From: an uncultured Lachnospiraceae bacterium
GTDB taxonomy: Bacteria; Bacillota; Clostridia; Lachnospirales; Lachnospiraceae
DNA length: 7,299 bases
Assembly (NCBI GenBank): GCA_934352055.1
Contig: CAKRJY010000027.1
Location: 1-7,299, forward strand
Direction of reading: 5' to 3'
Part shown: positions 5,977 to 7,299 of the stretch, in pieces
Numbering within the stretch: position 1 is the first letter of the stretch
Layout of the letters: each line of letters begins with the position of its first letter
Program-made: the position numbers and the translations under genes
Notes under the pieces: generated by a model
Database searches by the model: none
Seen by the model: the letters and a program-made list of their open reading frames with translations, nothing else
What the model was told of the DNA's origin: nothing

Positions 5977-6307
5977 CGTTTTCCGGAAGCAGCATCCGGT
6001 CGTCGATATAGTAATCACAGGAAATCTTCCGGCTGTTGTGCCCATAGAATTCGATGATTTCTGGAAGGTTGTCATTGACAGCATCAAATTCAAGGTTTTG
6101 TTCTCGGCACCATTCGACAGCTTCCGACAGGGCATCACCGGCACGGCAGGTCCAGAGAATGAGCTTGTTGCCATTGCGTTTCCATTCCTGGAGATATTCG
6201 ATCAGTGCCTGGTTGGGCTGACCGAGCTCTGGCCATTTGCTGTAACATAGGGTACCGTCAAAATCAACAGCGATGGTCTGGAAATCCAACTGTTTCTTAT
6301 TGTTCAT
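5966..6307 (-). CDS. Minimal HAD-superfamily phosphatase-like protein (BT0820-like)
   Basis: A 113-residue HAD-fold protein without a cap domain. Motif I is VDFDGT (Asp15 nucleophile, Asp17 acid/base); motif II is the Thr in LILWTCR (Thr53); motif III is probably Lys94 in NSRKI; motif IV is DYYIDDR (Asp98, Asp102, Asp103). All catalytic positions are present, so activity as a small-molecule or nucleotide phosphatase is likely, with unknown substrate. Small proteins of this type occur in phages, mobile elements and gut bacterial chromosomes. The ATG at 6307 is chosen because AAAGGAG lies 9 nt upstream; the ATG touching that ribosome site and one further upstream would lack spacing. Its first 11 nt overlap the 3' end of the XRE gene, indicating a coupled operon. 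The C-terminal codons form one arm of the terminator. Confidence 0.85.
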   Translation of the reverse strand: MNNKKQLDFQTIAVDFDGTLCYSKWPELGQPNQALIEYLQEWKRNGNKLILWTCRAGDALSEAVEWCREQNLEFDAVNDNLPEIIEFYGHNSRKISCDYYIDDRMLLPENAKA

Positions 6308-6581
6308 TCGGCTCATCTCCTTTAGAGGGAGTCTGCTGAACACCAGGATGATAGCAGAACAGGCTTGTTACCGGTTTGTGAAAAAAATCTGCAATTCTCA
6401 TGGCGTATAGCAGAGAAGGAATATGCTGTTTTGACTCGATATTGGCAATGGTTTTCAGGCTGATGCCGGTTGCTGATGCAAGTTCTTTCTGGGTAATGCC
6501 AAGATCTGCCCTGGCTTCAACAAGTCTGCAAGTAATTGTGTCTGTCACAGTGTTTATGTCTATATCCATATCAGTATTCAT
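6297..6581 (-). CDS. XRE/Cro-C1-type helix-turn-helix regulator
   Basis: A 94-residue DNA-binding protein. Residues about 20-74 form the five-helix HTH: RLVEARADLGITQKELA, the turn GIS, the recognition helix LKTIANIES, then HIPSLLYAMRIADFFHKPV. A polar 20-residue tail (YHPGVQQTPSKGDEPNEQ) lacks a sensor domain. The ATG at 6581 follows GGAGG by 9 nt. It overlaps the HAD gene by 11 nt and probably represses its own two-gene transcript, as usual for the family. The nearby broken S24 repressor gene fits an origin in a prophage or integrative element, but no integrase or att site is visible. Confidence 0.87.
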   Translation of the reverse strand: MNTDMDIDINTVTDTITCRLVEARADLGITQKELASATGISLKTIANIESKQHIPSLLYAMRIADFFHKPVTSLFCYHPGVQQTPSKGDEPNEQ

Positions 6582-6664
6582 ATATATGCACCTCCAAATT
6601 CAGAATTATTCATGTCTGTTACGTTATAATAATCCTACAGTTTTAAGTGTCCCCAAAAAAGGAC

Positions 6665-7024
6665 TTATGAAAGAACACGACCGAATATTTTGAAGGAACT
6701 GTTCTCTGTAACCGGAATCGGATCATATTTTTTATTCAGTGATATGAGGTAGGTTCCAAGTCTGTTATTCTGAAATTTCTTCACATATGCATTTCCATCA
6801 AGATAGAAGATACCTATTTCGCCATCATCAAGGCATGCTGTCTGTTCAATCCAGATGAGATCTTTATTATGGTATTTAGGTTCCATACTGTCACCATCTA
6901 CATATACGCCAAACGTGGCAGCCTCCGGAATGTCAGGAGAGGAGAATATCTCATATTCGTCACCATCAAGAAAAGAGCCGGTACCAGCGGAAACGGTATT
7001 GTAAGCATTGAAAGACTTCTGGGA
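6665..7024 (-). pseudogene. S24/LexA-like repressor, C-terminal peptidase domain only
   Basis: An open frame of 119 codons ends with TAA at 6665-6667; upstream it is closed by a TAA at 7025-7027 with no start or HTH domain. From its beginning it reads NTVSAGTGSFLDGDEYE, matching the Ala-Gly cleavage region and first strands of phage/ICE repressors. It continues VYVDGDSMEP with the catalytic Ser (codon 6887-6889) and NAYVKKF with the catalytic Lys, ending KIFGRVLS. An ATG exists at the DSMEP site (6886), but starting there would remove the Ser-containing strand start. The peptidase dyad is preserved while the DNA-binding half is missing, so this is a 5'-truncated remnant. Alternative: a short UmuD-like protein, less likely because no start with a ribosome site was found in the open frame. 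Confidence 0.75.
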
Positions 7025-7097
7025 TTATTGTGAAGAGAGGCAGAGGGAAGAACGTATAATAGCAGATATGAAAATTAAGAATGAAAATAAGGATTAA
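7008..7097 (+). pseudogene. Possible C-terminal remnant of an unrecognised protein
   Basis: A short plus-strand frame reads FWDYCEERQREERIIADMKI and ends NENKD then TAA (7095-7097). Its charged helical composition looks like a protein tail, and its left limit falls where the S24 fragment is cut off (about 7014-7024). It may mark the other side of the same junction. No start or ribosome site was seen, and chance cannot be excluded at 29 codons. Confidence 0.25.
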
Positions 7098-7109
7098 GAA
7101 GTCTGTGTT

Positions 7110-7137
7110 TTGGAAAAATTATGTGGTAAAATATATA
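7110..7137 (+). promoter_or_regulatory. Weak candidate promoter for the last gene
   Basis: TTGGAA (7110-7115) and TATATA (7132-7137) are 16 bp apart, 44 nt before the start codon at 7181, in AT-rich DNA. Only a moderate match to the sigma-A consensus; the overlapping TAAAAT at 7127-7132 is another possible -10. Confidence 0.3.
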
Positions 7138-7180
7138 TACGAGAAGTCTGTAAATCGATATTTGTGGAGGTAAAGAGTGT

Positions 7181-7299
7181 ATGAAAAAGGAACTGCGTAT
7201 TCTGGTTATTTTAATTGCTGTATTATTGGTAGGAACAGTAGGTTACTATTTCATGCCAAAGAAATTCGGTAAGAATGTAAATCCTTCTGAGGTAGACCA
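7181..7299 (+). CDS. N-terminus of a membrane-anchored or exported protein, partial
   Basis: Thirty-nine codons are visible, starting MKKELRILVILIAVLLVG with a hydrophobic helix at about residues 6-24 and then YYFMPKKFGKNVNPSEVD. The pattern (lysines, one hydrophobic helix, no Ala-x-Ala or lipobox Cys in view) suggests an N-terminal membrane anchor with the rest outside the cell. GGAGG (7166-7170) is 10 nt upstream of the ATG. The product continues beyond the window and cannot be named from this fragment. Confidence 0.7.
   Translation, partial: MKKELRILVILIAVLLVGTVGYYFMPKKFGKNVNPSEVD

Noticed and set aside
6638..6667. Small stem AAGTGTCC/GGACTT between the S24 remnant and XRE gene as a terminator
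   Set aside because: The pairing is short and needs a bulge, and no convincing T-tract follows in the direction of S24 transcription.

Overview
This window looks like a mosaic accessory region from a low-to-medium GC Firmicute, most likely a gut Clostridium-type organism (Lachnospiraceae/Oscillospiraceae-like). The evidence is strong AGGAGG-type ribosome binding sites, a secreted protein with YGGTISGN-type beta-helix repeats, a chemoreceptor with no C-terminal tether peptide, and IS3-family and ISL3-family transposases of the type common in these bacteria. The species assignment is inference; no rRNA or other marker is present.

Layout. (1) 1-1787, minus strand: the 5' portion (595 codons, open at the window edge) of a secreted right-handed beta-helix repeat protein followed by Cys/His repeats. 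It was found by reading the minus strand directly. (2) 1788-1929: a divergent control region with a near-consensus sigma-A promoter and an imperfect 23-bp dyad over its -10 and start site. (3) 1930-2739, plus: a MerR-family regulator with a GyrI-like ligand-binding C-terminus. (4) 2736-3454, minus: a truncated IS3-family (IS150-type) element that keeps its left end, orfA and the first part of orfB. (5) 3455-about 4339, minus: an ISL3-family transposase pseudogene carrying a frameshift, an amber codon and a 3' truncation where the IS3 element entered it. (6) 4444-5862, plus: an intact methyl-accepting chemotaxis protein with its own likely promoter, followed by a strong hairpin terminator shared with the converging gene. 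(7) 5966-6581, minus: an overlapping two-gene unit, a small XRE-type regulator and a minimal HAD-fold phosphatase. (8) 6665-7024, minus: the C-terminal half of an S24/LexA-like repressor that has lost its DNA-binding domain. (9) 7181-7299, plus: the start of a membrane-anchored protein running off the window.

The best-supported story is structural. An IS3 element inserted into an ISL3 transposase gene, and a later deletion or recombination removed most of orfB and the rest of the ISL3 gene. That event joined the IS3 remnant to the last codons of the merR gene. The right side (XRE, HAD, broken S24) resembles the regulatory debris of a prophage or integrative element. I see no CRISPR array, tRNA, rRNA, toxin-antitoxin pair or complete novel defence system, and no coherent undescribed multi-gene system. 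The observations most worth following are the composite junctions, the MerR operator candidate and the repeat protein.
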